A stretch of DNA of 46,186 bases from Clostridia bacterium. GTDB lineage: Bacteria > Bacillota > DUOV01 > Zhaonellaceae. Positions within the stretch are counted from its first letter, which is position 1. Every line of letters starts with the position of its first letter. Under the pieces are notes generated by a model. The model had not been told where the DNA came from. It ran no database searches and saw only the letters and a list, made by a program, of their open reading frames with translations. The DNA lies in assembly GCA_012838615.1 (NCBI GenBank), contig DUOV01000173.1:1-46186 (forward strand). Direction: 5' to 3'. The position numbers and the translations under genes were made by a program. This document shows positions 30,439-41,178 of the stretch, one piece after another.

Positions 30439-31091
30439 AGTTGTTGCCAAAGCTCTGGCTTACAAATATCTTTGATAAGAACTGAGCCATAGGTAAAACG
30501 ATCTCTAAAAGGTGTATCTTCCCAATCAGCCAAGGATATTTCCGGCTCCCAAACTTCGTTAAAAAGTTTGTCCCAAGGTATATTGCTTAAACACCATTTT
30601 ACCAACTGATCTTCACCTTGATTAACTACTGTTTCCCGTAATCTTCTTGCTCTTGAACTAACAGGACAACAAATAAAAGTCTGACAAACTAAAGGACGGA
30701 AAGGGTAAATCCGGCATTTTTTAGTATCCGGATTTAGAAATACACATTTACCGTCTTCATTTCTAGCTAATGTTATATCTACTACCCTTCCCTCAGCCTG
30801 TACATAAGCATACCTTCTTATTATTTCTGCCAAAGTTTTTGTCTCTCCCTTGGGCTTTAAGCCTTGTTGAAGCATGTAAACATCTATACTGGTGAGAGGT
30901 ATTCGTTCGGAGCAACAGCCGTCACACCCCTCGCACTTATTTACCTTTTGCCTGGTACGTGTCAACTCTGCCTCTAAAATATGCTTATTTAAAGCCTCTA
31001 GGTAATCCTGGAGGCTTGCCTTTTCATCCATTATTTGCAAATCATATCCTTTTCCTTGGGGAAAAGATTTTGTAATAATTTTAACTGACAT
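30426..31091 (-). CDS. YkgJ family cysteine cluster protein
   Basis: CEGCDGCCSERIPLT, CVFLNPDTKKCRIYPFRPLVCQTFICCP. Confidence 0.85.
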   Translation of the reverse strand: MSVKIITKSFPQGKGYDLQIMDEKASLQDYLEALNKHILEAELTRTRQKVNKCEGCDGCCSERIPLTSIDVYMLQQGLKPKGETKTLAEIIRRYAYVQAEGRVVDITLARNEDGKCVFLNPDTKKCRIYPFRPLVCQTFICCPVSSRARRLRETVVNQGEDQLVKWCLSNIPWDKLFNEVWEPEISLADWEDTPFRDRFTYGSVLIKDICKPELWQQLYLG

Positions 31092-31119
31092 TTCCTCACC
31101 TCAATAGCTGCAACTGTCC

Positions 31120-32040
31120 TTATATATGTAACTCTTTCCTAAGTTTATGCAAAATCAACTGGATTGTATCGGGCAAAGGAGCATTAAACTCCATGTATTC
31201 ACCGGATCTCGGATGGTTAAAACCGAGAGTTGCAGCATGTAAAGCTTGTCCTTCTAAATTAAAGTGTGATTTAGTCGGTCCATATTTAGGATCACCTACG
31301 ACAGGGTGGCCTAAATAAGACATATGAACTCGAATCTGATGAGTCCTGCCTGTTTTTAACTGCAGTTTTAAAAAAGAATAATTGCGAAACGTTTCTATAA
31401 CCCAATACTTGGTAATCGCTTCTTTACCTGTATAGATTACAGCCATCCTTTTCCGATCTTTGGGATCTCTACCTATGGGTGCCTCGATTATACCAGCAGG
31501 TTCCTGGACCACTCCATGGACTAAAGCATAATAAATACGTTTTACCGTATGCTCTTTTAGTTGTCTGGCAAGACGACGGTGGGCAAAGTCGTTTTTGGCA
31601 GCCACCAAAATCCCTGAAGTATCCTTATCGATCCGGTGAACTATTCCAGGCCTTAAGACACCGTTAATACCTGACAAATCCTTACAATGGTGTAGTAAAG
31701 CATTTACCAACGTACCTTCATAATTTCCCGCTGCCGGATGAACAACCATCCCTTGTGGTTTATTAACAACAATTATGTCTTCATCTTCAAAGAGAATATC
31801 AAGTTTGATGGCCTGCGCTTTAACCTCTAACTGTTCAGGTTTTGGGACATTAACTTCTATCCGATCTTGTTCCCGTAACTTATAATTGCTTTTTACACCT
31901 TTGTTGTTTACAAAAACTTTTCCATCATTAATCAGGGCTTGAATACGGGATCTGGACATTTCTTTTAATTGTCCGGCTAAGTACCTGTCCAGGCGTTCCC
32001 CTACAGCTTCGCTCCCTACAACAACTTTAAACACTTCCAC
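31120..32040 (-). CDS. RluA/RluD family pseudouridine synthase
   Basis: S4 domain ERLDRYLAGQL...; VHRIDKDTSGILVAAK. Confidence 0.95.
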   Translation of the reverse strand: MEVFKVVVGSEAVGERLDRYLAGQLKEMSRSRIQALINDGKVFVNNKGVKSNYKLREQDRIEVNVPKPEQLEVKAQAIKLDILFEDEDIIVVNKPQGMVVHPAAGNYEGTLVNALLHHCKDLSGINGVLRPGIVHRIDKDTSGILVAAKNDFAHRRLARQLKEHTVKRIYYALVHGVVQEPAGIIEAPIGRDPKDRKRMAVIYTGKEAITKYWVIETFRNYSFLKLQLKTGRTHQIRVHMSYLGHPVVGDPKYGPTKSHFNLEGQALHAATLGFNHPRSGEYMEFNAPLPDTIQLILHKLRKELHI

Positions 32041-32042
32041 TA

Positions 32043-32498
32043 CTATTCACCTAATTCTTTTCCTAATTCAGGGTTGCGTAAGATTTCCCAAATCAGTAAA
32101 GACATACCGATTACGACTGCACAATCGGCAATATTAAAAACAGGCCAGATACGGAAATCAAAAAAATCTATCACATATCCTAATCTAACTCGATCTATCA
32201 GGTTTCCTAAAGCGCCACCCAAAACTAAAGACAAGGCAAACCTCACCAACTTGTATTCCGGCTTTAATTTATGATAAAAAACTATTATGAAAATTGCTGC
32301 ACCAATCCCAACCAAGATAAAAAAAGGAACACGGTTTGCTAAGATTCCAAAAGCTGCTCCTACATTTTTTACAAAGGTTAAATGAAAAATATGAGGTATA
32401 ATTGGTATAGATTGACCAACTTGCATATTTTGAGCGACAGCGTATTTAGTAATTTGATCTAACCCTAAGGTCCCAAGAACAACCAGTAACAAATGCAA
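32043..32498 (-). CDS. lspA: Lipoprotein signal peptidase II
   Basis: LDQITKYAV, VKNVGAAFGI, GGALGNLIDRVRLGYVIDFFDF, FNIADCAV. Confidence 0.96.
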   Translation of the reverse strand: MHLLLVVLGTLGLDQITKYAVAQNMQVGQSIPIIPHIFHLTFVKNVGAAFGILANRVPFFILVGIGAAIFIIVFYHKLKPEYKLVRFALSLVLGGALGNLIDRVRLGYVIDFFDFRIWPVFNIADCAVVIGMSLLIWEILRNPELGKELGE

Positions 32499-32692
32499 AA
32501 GAATTCCTCCTTAGCTTTTTAAGTCGTGCTAATTTTAACATAGAGCAGCAACCTAATCAATTCAACTCTTGGCTTTGAGCATAATTTAATTCTACTTATG
32601 AAAAAATAAAATAAGAAAGGTAAGGAATTAAAACTGTTTTGTTAAAACAAAAGATACTGCTGAGAATTTAAGAAAATCTGGAGGATATAACT

Positions 32693-33118
32693 GTGAACTA
32701 TAAAACGAAAATAATATTTGCCTTGCTAATAATTTTATTTGTAACTCTTTTTACCTCATGCGCAAATGTTCAAGTGGATTTAAGCAATCCCGAAATAGTA
32801 GTACAAAAATTCATGGAAGCTCAAGCTGTAGATAACCGTCGAGTGATCAACGCTTTGTTGACAAAGGAACTCAAAGCAAAATTTAAAGAACAAAAGCTGT
32901 TTTTATATGATCGGGAAGACATCCCAAAAGGAAGTCTACTTGATAGTGAAAGTATTCTGGCCTGGGATGAGGAGGATAAAAAAGTTTATCAAATTAATTA
33001 TTCTGTCCAATATAAATTGGATGGAGAAACTAAAAAACTTGGACTGAAAGAAGCTGTGTCTCTAACTCAAAAAGATGGCAACTGGTATATAGACGATTAT
33101 GTTCCTGAAAAAGATTAA
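32693..33118 (+). CDS. Putative lipoprotein, unknown function
   Basis: Lipobox LFTSC after hydrophobic N-terminus; RBS CTGGAGGA. Confidence 0.75.
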   Translation: MNYKTKIIFALLIILFVTLFTSCANVQVDLSNPEIVVQKFMEAQAVDNRRVINALLTKELKAKFKEQKLFLYDREDIPKGSLLDSESILAWDEEDKKVYQINYSVQYKLDGETKKLGLKEAVSLTQKDGNWYIDDYVPEKD

Positions 33119-33130
33119 AAGTCTTAAACC

Positions 33131-33176
33131 GTAAATTAGGCGTTTGTCATTTTTTGCTGACAAACGCCTAGTTTAC
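33131..33176. terminator. Bidirectional terminator between the lipoprotein gene and the TraR/DksA gene
   Basis: TAGGCGTTTGTCA-TTTTTTGC-TGACAAACGCCTA, flanked by additional GTAAA/TTTAC pairing. Confidence 0.85.
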
Positions 33177-33214
33177 TTATATAAAATTTTATTTGTTTTC
33201 AAGCTCATTACCGG

Positions 33215-33940
33215 CTAACGGCGATGCTGTTTACCTACATTTATTTTCTCGTAAGGTGTATAGTCTTCCCCTGAAAAATCTTCGTAAATAACGCCATCAT
33301 CACCGATCTCATAAGGGATAGCATCTACATCTTCTACTGACCCAATATCTTCGTCAAAATCATAGTAAATGTCTGGATATTTTTTGGCGTTTGGCACATC
33401 CGAGGGGGTATCAGAGGTGCCATAACGGGCTACACTTTGCCAAGCATCTTCACCGTCAAAACTGTTTAGATCTTCTGAGTCACCCAGTTTTTCTGCTGCT
33501 GAGTCGTGGGTTAAACCGCCAAAGGGAGGAGCTATTACATCTTCCTCCAAAGGTCTAGGATGTCTATCCCCTTTTCCTTCGAAATTCGATCTACACTCTA
33601 GGCACATTGTTGATTCTGGAACTGCCTCAAGACGCTCAGCAGGTATTTCTTTTCCACAAATATCACATTTTCCATAAGAGCCAGAGGCTATTTTAGCTAA
33701 GGCGTCTTCAATTTTCATAAGCTGGATTTCAACATTTTCTTTTAAAGCTATATCTTTTCCGCGTTCAAAAACTTCAGAACCAAGATCTGCCGGATGATTA
33801 TCATAGGAAGACAACTCACTTACACTTGCCTGGAGTTCTTCTTCTAAACCATTATCCTTCATCTGCTCAATCAATTCTTGATATTCTTTTTTCATCTCTA
33901 ATAACTTTTTCTGATAATGTTGTAATTTTTGCTTATCCAT
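33215..33940 (-). CDS. TraR/DksA C4-type zinc finger protein (YteA-like)
   Basis: CDICGKEIPAERLEAVPESTMCLEC zinc finger; N-terminal coiled coil. Confidence 0.88.
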   Translation of the reverse strand: MDKQKLQHYQKKLLEMKKEYQELIEQMKDNGLEEELQASVSELSSYDNHPADLGSEVFERGKDIALKENVEIQLMKIEDALAKIASGSYGKCDICGKEIPAERLEAVPESTMCLECRSNFEGKGDRHPRPLEEDVIAPPFGGLTHDSAAEKLGDSEDLNSFDGEDAWQSVARYGTSDTPSDVPNAKKYPDIYYDFDEDIGSVEDVDAIPYEIGDDGVIYEDFSGEDYTPYEKINVGKQHRR

Positions 33941-33951
33941 AGAGACTCCTT

Positions 33952-34257
33952 TCAGCTTTGTTCCCTGACCATGCGAATTATATCTGCAATAAAATCGCTA
34001 ATAACAGGAAGATTTAGGCGAACTAAGTGCTGTAAAAAATAAATTACCAAGGCACCGAGAAGAGTAAAACCTACTGCCATCCCGATCCCTCTGGCTGTGC
34101 CTGCTAAAAAATTTATCCAAATAAGCCTTTTAGGGTCATGGAGCATTTCTACATATTCTGCTAAATTAAGCCTTTCCATTCTGGCGATAAGTTCTTCAGT
34201 TTTACTCTGAAGTTTCAACTCTGAATGAACCGTTTTATCAGCCATTATGTTCACCAC
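33952..34257 (-). CDS. DUF5665-like membrane protein
   Basis: MERLNLAEYVEMLHDPKRLIWINFLAGTARGIGMAVGFTLLGALVIYFLQ. Confidence 0.75.
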   Translation of the reverse strand: MVNIMADKTVHSELKLQSKTEELIARMERLNLAEYVEMLHDPKRLIWINFLAGTARGIGMAVGFTLLGALVIYFLQHLVRLNLPVISDFIADIIRMVREQS

Positions 34258-34350
34258 CGTTATCTATAATTTGCCCCAAAAACCGCAAAACAATGAATTA
34301 GCCAATAAAAAAAGCGGGCGAATGTTTTGTGGAGAAGAAAAAAAGTCCTG

Positions 34351-34956
34351 CTAAAGCAGAACTTTTACTAGATCTCCGTTTTTAAGCATGGCCCCGTTTG
34401 CTTCATCCGTATCAAAATGGATTTCTTTAGCATACTTTGGGCTAACTCGCAGTAAAACATTATTAAAGACAACACTTCTGTCTCCTTCTACTTCTACCCG
34501 CACTCTTTGGCCATTCTCCACACCTAATTCTTCAGCCTCAGAAGTGTGGAGATGAATATGACGGGCAGCTACAATAACACCTTCCTGAAGGATAACTGAA
34601 CCTTTAGGTCCTACAATTGTAATACCCGGTGAACCTTCTAAATCCCCCGAATCTCTTACAGGTGGTTTAACTCCCAATTTATAAGAGTCAGTCAAGGAAA
34701 TTTCAATTTGTGTTCTTTTTCTTAAAGGCCCTAAAACTCTAACTCCCTCCATAGCACCTTTGGGCCCGACGATAATCACTTTTTCATTAGCCGCATATTC
34801 GCCAGGTTGGGTCAAATCTTTTACTTTAGTCAATTCATAACCTTTTCCAAACAGTTGCTCCAAATCTTCTTTAGTCAAATGGATATGTCGATTTGAAATT
34901 CCTACTGGAACAGTAAAAGCTTTTGGTTCACTTTGGTTTTGTTCTAATTCTGGCAT
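34351..34956 (-). CDS. pduL: Phosphate propanoyltransferase (PduL-type phosphotransacylase)
   Basis: VPVGISNRHIHLTKEDLEQLFG, VRVLGPLRKRTQIEIS, VIVAARHIHLHTSEAEELGV, VHFDTDEANA-like IHFDTDEANG. Confidence 0.93.
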   Translation of the reverse strand: MPELEQNQSEPKAFTVPVGISNRHIHLTKEDLEQLFGKGYELTKVKDLTQPGEYAANEKVIIVGPKGAMEGVRVLGPLRKRTQIEISLTDSYKLGVKPPVRDSGDLEGSPGITIVGPKGSVILQEGVIVAARHIHLHTSEAEELGVENGQRVRVEVEGDRSVVFNNVLLRVSPKYAKEIHFDTDEANGAMLKNGDLVKVLL

Positions 34957-35050
34957 TACATTCCTCTCCTTACATCAAATATCCATTATTAATAATACAT
35001 CTTTTAAAGATTCTTTGAAACCCGGACATAACAGTATACCTATCAAAAGA

Positions 35051-35105
35051 AATAATCCCTCTAGTTACAACTATTTAAGCTTAGTGTAGTCAAAGAGGGA
35101 TTATT
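35051..35105. terminator. Terminator downstream of ileS
   Basis: AATAATCCCTCT ... AGAGGGATTATT, 12 bp arms. Confidence 0.6.
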
Positions 35106-35116
35106 TTAATCGTTAC

Positions 35117-37894
35117 TTATAGCTTAGTAATCACATCCAAGCAACGAGCACAAAGAGTTGGATGCTCCTCTGATTCACCAACTGTGGTACTTACATTCCA
35201 ACATCTTTCGCATTTTTCTCCGGGAGCTATAGTAACCAGTAGTTTTAAATCGGGTACGTCAATAGCCTGTAAAGCATTTTCCGGTGCCTCGTCAAAGGAT
35301 TTAAGTTCTACAGCTGAAACAATAAATACTGTTGCCAGCTCCTGTTCAAAAGGCTTCAGAAAATCAAACAACTCTTGTTTTAAATATAGTGTTACCTTAG
35401 CATTTAGCGAATTACCAATGGTTTTTTCTTGACGGGCAATCTCCAAACCTTTAGCAACTTCTTCCCGAATATCTATCAATTTATCCCATTTGGCTTCCAA
35501 TTCTTCATTCAGGTATTTTTTATCGACACCTGGCCAATCGGTTAATTGAACGCTTTCCGGTTCGTCACCCTTTTTAGGAATATAGCGCCATATTTCTTCG
35601 CTAGTATAAGCTAAAATTGGTGTTAGCATACGAACCAAGGCATTGATGATTTCAAACATAGCCGTTTGGGCTGATCTACGACCCTGGTGATCTGGGTTAA
35701 AAGTGTAAAGGCGATCTTTAATTATATCTAGGTAGAATGCACTCATATCCACAACACAGAATTTATGGATACTATGATAAACCACGTGGAATTCGTAGTC
35801 ATCAAAGCTATCGGTAACCTTCTCAATCAATCTGTGTAGTCTCAGCAAAGCCCAACGATCAATTTCCCACATATCTTCATAAGCAACATCATCCTTGCCA
35901 GGTGTAAAATCATTTAGGTTACCTAAGATAAAACGGCAAGTATTTCTAATCTTACGATAAGATTCAGTTATCTGTTTTAAAATGCTAGGCGAAGCAGCAA
36001 TATCCTTTCTATAGTCAGCAGAAGCTACCCACAAGCGTAAAATATCTGCACCCTTTTGTTTAATAACATCTAAGGGATCAATACCATTGCCCAGGGATTT
36101 TGACATCTTTCTGCCTTTTTCATCAACTACATAACCGTGAGTCAAAACTCCTTTATAAGGAGCTTTGCCTGTTGTAGCTACTGAAGTAGAAAGAGAAGAG
36201 TTAAACCAACCCCGGTGCTGGTCACTACCTTCCAAATATAAATCTGCCGGCCAAGCTAGGTTCGGGTTATCTTGTAAAACTGCAGCATGGCTGGAGCCTG
36301 AATCAAACCACACATCCATAATATCGTTTTCTTTTGCAAAATGAGTATGACCGCATTTACATTTAAGTCCAGAGGGCACCAATTCATCTGCTTCCTTAGC
36401 GAACCAAATATTAGAACCGTGTTTACGGAAAAGGTTTTGAATATGAGTAATTGTTTCGTCAGTAATAATCGGTTCATTACATTTTGCACAGTAGAAAATA
36501 GGTATAGGTACACCCCAGGTACGCTGCCTGGAAATACACCAATCGCCCCGTTCTGCTACCATGCTATAAATTCGGTCTTTGCCCCAAGCCGGTATCCATT
36601 TTACCTGCTCTTCAATAGCTTTGAGGGCTTCTTTACGGAATCCATCAATAGATGCAAACCATTGTTCCGTTGCCCTGTAAATTACCGGGTCCTTACAACG
36701 CCAGCAATGTGGATATTGGTGCTGAATAAAGCTAAGCTTAAGCAGACAATTTTTTTCGTCAAGTAATTTAGTAACAGCTTTATTTGCCTCCTCATAGGAA
36801 AGACCCTCAAGTTGGGGAATCTCTTTAGTGAAACGTCCCTTTGCATCTAAGGGAGAAATAATAGGCAAGTTATATTTTCTTCCAATTTCATAGTCTTCTA
36901 AACCGTGACCGGGCGCAGTATGAACACAACCGGTACCTGCATCTAAGGTAACATGCTCGCCCACAATAACTAAAGAATCCCTGTCCAGAAAAGGATGACG
37001 GCAAACTACTAATTCTAAATCTGAGCCTTTAAAAGATTGTAGAATCTTGCCTTCCCCTAATTCTGCTTCTTCTAAAACACCTTTATACAATTCCTTGGCC
37101 ATGATGTACTTTTCCTGACCAACTTGTAACAGTACATATTCATACTCTGGGTGCAGAGATATTGCCACGTTGGCCGGAATAGTCCAAGGAGTTGTTGTCC
37201 AAATAATAACGTAAGTATCTTCAAGGTCAAACAAACCTTTTGCATCTTTCACCGGGAATTTAACATAAATAGAAGCCGATCTTTTATCCTGGTACTCAAC
37301 TTCTGCTTCAGCTAATGCAGTTTCACAATCTGAGCACCAGTAAACCGGTTTTAAGCCTTTGTAGATGTAGCCTTTTTTAGCCATGTCACCAAAAACGCCT
37401 ACTTGAGCCGCTTCATAATCAGGTGTTAAGGTTAAATACGGATTTTCCCAATCACCTCTAACACCTAACCTTTTAAAGGACTCTCGCTGAATACCCACAT
37501 ATTTCATGGCAAACTCAGCACAGCGGTTTCTGAAATCAACCGTATCAATTTCTTTGCGGTTAAGTTTCAAACTTTTAATAGCTCGTGTTTCAATAGGCAA
37601 ACCATGGGTGTCCCAACCTGGAACATAAGGCGCATCAAAACCATTCATAGAATGATACTTAACAATAAAGTCTTTTAAGATTTTATTCAAAGCTGTACCT
37701 AAGTGAATATCTCCGTTTGCGTAAGGAGGTCCATCGTGTAAAACAAACTTCGGTTTTCCTTGATTTTTTTCTTGTACTTTTGCATAAACATCCATATCTT
37801 CCCAAAATTTCAAGATCTCAGGTTCTCGTTCCGGTAAATTACCTCGCATGGGGAAGTCGGTTTTTGGTAAATTTAGTGTTTTATCGTATTCCAT
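35117..37894 (-). CDS. ileS: Isoleucyl-tRNA synthetase
   Basis: [37 protein letters not shown] (KMSKS), C-terminal CERCWN...CARC zinc motif. Confidence 0.98.
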   Translation of the reverse strand: MEYDKTLNLPKTDFPMRGNLPEREPEILKFWEDMDVYAKVQEKNQGKPKFVLHDGPPYANGDIHLGTALNKILKDFIVKYHSMNGFDAPYVPGWDTHGLPIETRAIKSLKLNRKEIDTVDFRNRCAEFAMKYVGIQRESFKRLGVRGDWENPYLTLTPDYEAAQVGVFGDMAKKGYIYKGLKPVYWCSDCETALAEAEVEYQDKRSASIYVKFPVKDAKGLFDLEDTYVIIWTTTPWTIPANVAISLHPEYEYVLLQVGQEKYIMAKELYKGVLEEAELGEGKILQSFKGSDLELVVCRHPFLDRDSLVIVGEHVTLDAGTGCVHTAPGHGLEDYEIGRKYNLPIISPLDAKGRFTKEIPQLEGLSYEEANKAVTKLLDEKNCLLKLSFIQHQYPHCWRCKDPVIYRATEQWFASIDGFRKEALKAIEEQVKWIPAWGKDRIYSMVAERGDWCISRQRTWGVPIPIFYCAKCNEPIITDETITHIQNLFRKHGSNIWFAKEADELVPSGLKCKCGHTHFAKENDIMDVWFDSGSSHAAVLQDNPNLAWPADLYLEGSDQHRGWFNSSLSTSVATTGKAPYKGVLTHGYVVDEKGRKMSKSLGNGIDPLDVIKQKGADILRLWVASADYRKDIAASPSILKQITESYRKIRNTCRFILGNLNDFTPGKDDVAYEDMWEIDRWALLRLHRLIEKVTDSFDDYEFHVVYHSIHKFCVVDMSAFYLDIIKDRLYTFNPDHQGRRSAQTAMFEIINALVRMLTPILAYTSEEIWRYIPKKGDEPESVQLTDWPGVDKKYLNEELEAKWDKLIDIREEVAKGLEIARQEKTIGNSLNAKVTLYLKQELFDFLKPFEQELATVFIVSAVELKSFDEAPENALQAIDVPDLKLLVTIAPGEKCERCWNVSTTVGESEEHPTLCARCLDVITKL

Positions 37895-38004
37895 TTTTTC
37901 ACCCCTTCACATTAGAAAAACTTAGCTTGCGCCAAGTCCTTTGGACGAAAGCGAAAGCCTAAGTTGCTATTATTTAATCAGAAAGCTTATACTTTTGATT
38001 TACT

Positions 38005-38245
38005 AAATAAAAACTCTCGCCCCTAAAGGACGAGAGTTTATTCCCGCGGTACCACCTTTATACATTTACCCCCATTAGGAATAAATGCACTTACAAACTA
38101 GTAACGGCATAGACCGAGGTATCCTACTATAGTTCAGATCCCAACTCCAGGGTGATCTTCAATTGAGCTCAGTTATCCGGCTTCCACTATCCCAGACTCG
38201 CTTCAACTTTCTGCCCAACCTACTGTCCCTTTCATAGTTTTTATA
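38005..38245 (-). ncRNA. T-box leader controlling ileS
   Basis: Minus strand GGTGGTACCGCGGG T-box sequence (38042-38056) followed by terminator AAACTCTCG...CGAGAGTTTTTATTT (38011-38039); AGGGACAGTAGG stem I start; ATC triplets available as Ile specifier. Confidence 0.93.
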
Positions 38246-38305
38246 TATTATGTTGATATCATTTTGTTAACATTATATGTTTATGTTTATATTATTCAAA
38301 GGAAA

Positions 38306-38791
38306 TTATACCACACTATCCTCAGTTGTCAAATCAGCTTCTTCTGCCCAATTATCTTTTTCCAGCAACTCAAGATGAGCTAATAAATATGATTTCAACT
38401 GGACTTTTAGACTACGAGCCTTTTCCAGGGCAACTTGGTACTCATCCTTTAAACGGGTTAACTTTTTTTCAGCTTCCGCCTGCATTTCCTGTAAACGGAG
38501 CTGGTGTTCCTTTTGCACCAATTCACATTCTTTTAGTGCGTTTTCTTTAACTTCTTCTGCAGTTTGCTGAGCAATTAATAAGGTTTTGTTTAAAGTATCT
38601 TCCAGAGTCTTATATTGCTCCAAAGCTGAGCCTAGTTTCTTATTTTCCTCTTTCAGTTCCTGGTTTTCTTTAAACATCTGTTCATAATCTCTCAAAATAC
38701 GTGACATAAAGACATTGACTTCTTCCTCACTATACCCTCTTAAAACTTTACGGAACTGTTTATTTTGTATGTCCAAAGGAGTAAGAACCAT
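38306..38791 (-). CDS. divIVA: DivIVA domain-containing protein
   Basis: MVLTPLDIQNKQFRKVLRGYSEEEVNVFMSRILRDYE, coiled coil; start chosen at 38791. Confidence 0.92.
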   Translation of the reverse strand: MVLTPLDIQNKQFRKVLRGYSEEEVNVFMSRILRDYEQMFKENQELKEENKKLGSALEQYKTLEDTLNKTLLIAQQTAEEVKENALKECELVQKEHQLRLQEMQAEAEKKLTRLKDEYQVALEKARSLKVQLKSYLLAHLELLEKDNWAEEADLTTEDSVV

Positions 38792-38880
38792 CTTGCACCT
38801 CCAAAAGGTTGTTTTTTTACCAAATTCGACGTAATTCATAAATTTTCCTCTAAGTGCAAGAAGGTAGTAAAAATTATTAC

Positions 38881-39666
38881 CTACTCCAAACGATGCAACA
38901 AAATTGCCATCCGCCCTTTCTTAGTACTGCCTAACAATTCATAAAACTTAACCCGTCCGTAGCCACGATAGGAAATCGTATCCCCAGCCTTCACTTCTTT
39001 GCTGGGATCGATTATTTCCTTCCAGTTTAATTTTACCTTACCGCCTTTGATATCTTGCACACATTGCTTTCTGGAAAGGCCAAAACCATGGCTACTTACA
39101 CTATCCAACCGTAAGGAAGCCACAGTTGTTCTTATTTCCTTGTATTTCACCTTATTGCTTAAGTCAGCAAAGTCTTCTACAAGGGTAGTATGGACACTAA
39201 TTTGTCCTACTTTAGATAAATGAGTAGAAACATAATGGGCTAATTCACTAGTCATAATACAATAGGCTGCTTGTTCTCCAACTACTATATCACCAAGCTT
39301 TGTCCTTCGAAGACCGAGTCCTAAAATAGAACCTAAAAAATCTCGATGAGTAAGAAGCTCGAAATCTTTAGTACTTTCTACTTTTACACAACCTAAATTA
39401 AAATCAGAAAAATGAGGTTGGTAATATTCCTGACATAGCAAGATCCTTTTTCTTTCAGCTTCCTGATACCCGCCAAAAAATTGAAATTTGAGATTTGAAA
39501 AACCGAGTAAAATATCTTTAGCCAAATTTAAAAGATGGGGATCAAAAAAATCAGTCACCACAATTTCATGGGTCACCAAAACTTTTTCCACCCCATCCAA
39601 AACTCTGGTCATGGCAAACCGTTCTTCAGGATCTCTTAGGTGATTTAATTTTTTAAGTTTATCCAT
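38881..39666 (-). CDS. YlmH family S4-domain RNA-binding protein
   Basis: C-terminal S4-like VQDIKGGKVKLNWKEIIDPSKEVKAGDTISYRGYGRVKF; genomic position. Confidence 0.88.
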   Translation of the reverse strand: MDKLKKLNHLRDPEERFAMTRVLDGVEKVLVTHEIVVTDFFDPHLLNLAKDILLGFSNLKFQFFGGYQEAERKRILLCQEYYQPHFSDFNLGCVKVESTKDFELLTHRDFLGSILGLGLRRTKLGDIVVGEQAAYCIMTSELAHYVSTHLSKVGQISVHTTLVEDFADLSNKVKYKEIRTTVASLRLDSVSSHGFGLSRKQCVQDIKGGKVKLNWKEIIDPSKEVKAGDTISYRGYGRVKFYELLGSTKKGRMAILLHRLE

Positions 39667-39668
39667 TT

Positions 39669-39935
39669 TTACAGTAGTCCTAAAAGTAACTTTTCAATAA
39701 GATTTAGAAGAAGTATTGCTATGATGGGAGAAAAATCAATAGGCAGCGCAGTTCGAGGCATGATCCTACGAATAGGCGCTAAAATAGGTTCTGTAATTTC
39801 GTAAACAAAACGAACTATAGGGTTACTATAATCATGAGTTATCCATGATAAAAGAACACGTGCCAAAATTAGTACATCTAATATTTCAAAGGCAACCCGA
39901 ATCACGGTAGGAAAAATATACATAGTCCACCTCAA
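39669..39935 (-). CDS. YggT family membrane protein
   Basis: LLSWITHDYSNPIVRFVYEITEPILAPIRRIMP. Confidence 0.92.
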   Translation of the reverse strand: MRWTMYIFPTVIRVAFEILDVLILARVLLSWITHDYSNPIVRFVYEITEPILAPIRRIMPRTALPIDFSPIIAILLLNLIEKLLLGLL

Positions 39936-39971
39936 CTTGTCAGTACTAAGTACCTACTGGAACACAAAGCC

Positions 39972-40409
39972 TTAATTAAGTTTTGCTTTGGACAATGCCA
40001 ACCGTTCCATGTAGCCTGTATCCAGATCTCCAGCAATATCCACATTTTGCGGAACAAATAGCATAATTGAACCGCTAACTTTCTGCATACTTCCTCCCAA
40101 AGCATAAGTTGTCCCACTTAAGAAATCAATAATGCGTCTAGCAAGGTCCTTATCTACTCCTTCTAAGTTAACGATAACCGGTCTTCTATTTTTCAAATGA
40201 TCGGCAATACCTTGTACTTGTTCAAATTTTCCAGGCTTAACAATTACCATCTTCATTGATTTTGGGGATGGTATACTTACAATATTGCTCCTTCTGACTT
40301 TGTCACTTCCCCCATTCCACGGTACTACCTCTTCCCGAGTCAAAGTTTCCTCTTCCTCTTCGAATTCAAATCCTAAAATACCTAGCATTTTATCAACAAA
40401 CTTAGCCAT
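39972..40409 (-). CDS. sepF: Cell division protein SepF
   Basis: MAKFVDKMLGILGFE; PVIVNLEGVDKDLARRIIDFLSGTTYALGGSMQKVS. Confidence 0.94.
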   Translation of the reverse strand: MAKFVDKMLGILGFEFEEEEETLTREEVVPWNGGSDKVRRSNIVSIPSPKSMKMVIVKPGKFEQVQGIADHLKNRRPVIVNLEGVDKDLARRIIDFLSGTTYALGGSMQKVSGSIMLFVPQNVDIAGDLDTGYMERLALSKAKLN

Positions 40410-40423
40410 AGTTTTCCCCCTTA

Positions 40424-41113
40424 TTATTTTCTTTGTCCAAATATACCAGTACCTACTCTAATCAGAGTTGCACCTTCTTCTACAGCCACTTCATAATCAT
40501 TAGTCATACCCATAGACAGATGCTTCATTTCTACTCCCGGTATGGCTTGCTTCGTAATTTTTTCTGCTAAATTCCTTAAATCCCTAAACACATAACGAAC
40601 TTCTTCCGCATCCTCCACAAAAGGCGCCATAGTCATCAACCCCAAAATTTTCAGGCCTTTTATCCCTACAATATCTTTAAGGAACGGAATTACTTCCTCG
40701 ACCTTCAGTCCGAATTTTGATTCTTCCTCGGCTACGTTAACTTGAACTAAGACCGGCATAACAATTCCCTGTTGTTGAGCTCTTTTGGAAATTTCTTTTA
40801 CTAAAGAAAACCTATCTAGCGAATGAATCATTTTAACTTTATCAATAATATATTTTACTTTGTTAGTTTGAAGATGTCCGATTAAATGCCAATCCACTTT
40901 TTCTTTTAGCAAAGGGTACTTTTTAGTTATTTCTTGTACCCTGTTTTCCCCAACGGCAGTAATACCTGCTGCAATGGCTTCTTCCATTTGGGGTATATCT
41001 ACTGTCTTTGTTACAGCAATAATCTGAATATCTTCCGGATTTCTTCCCACTTTCAAGGCAGCTTGAGAAACTTTGTCACGAACTATATGCAAATTTGATG
41101 CTATTGAAGCCAA
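40424..41113 (-). CDS. YggS family pyridoxal phosphate homeostasis protein
   Basis: AVTKTVDIPQMEEAIAAGITAVGENRVQEI, WHLIGHLQTNKVKY, SMGMTNDYEVAVEEGATLIRVGTGIFG. Confidence 0.95.
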   Translation of the reverse strand: MASIASNLHIVRDKVSQAALKVGRNPEDIQIIAVTKTVDIPQMEEAIAAGITAVGENRVQEITKKYPLLKEKVDWHLIGHLQTNKVKYIIDKVKMIHSLDRFSLVKEISKRAQQQGIVMPVLVQVNVAEEESKFGLKVEEVIPFLKDIVGIKGLKILGLMTMAPFVEDAEEVRYVFRDLRNLAEKITKQAIPGVEMKHLSMGMTNDYEVAVEEGATLIRVGTGIFGQRK

Positions 41114-41178
41114 CCTTCTACCTCCAATTCTTAAACATTATTTTCTACGTAAGGTTTATATTTCCTGCCATATTATAA

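Noticed and set aside
36341-36766. 141 aa plus-strand ORF
   Set aside because: Antisense to ileS
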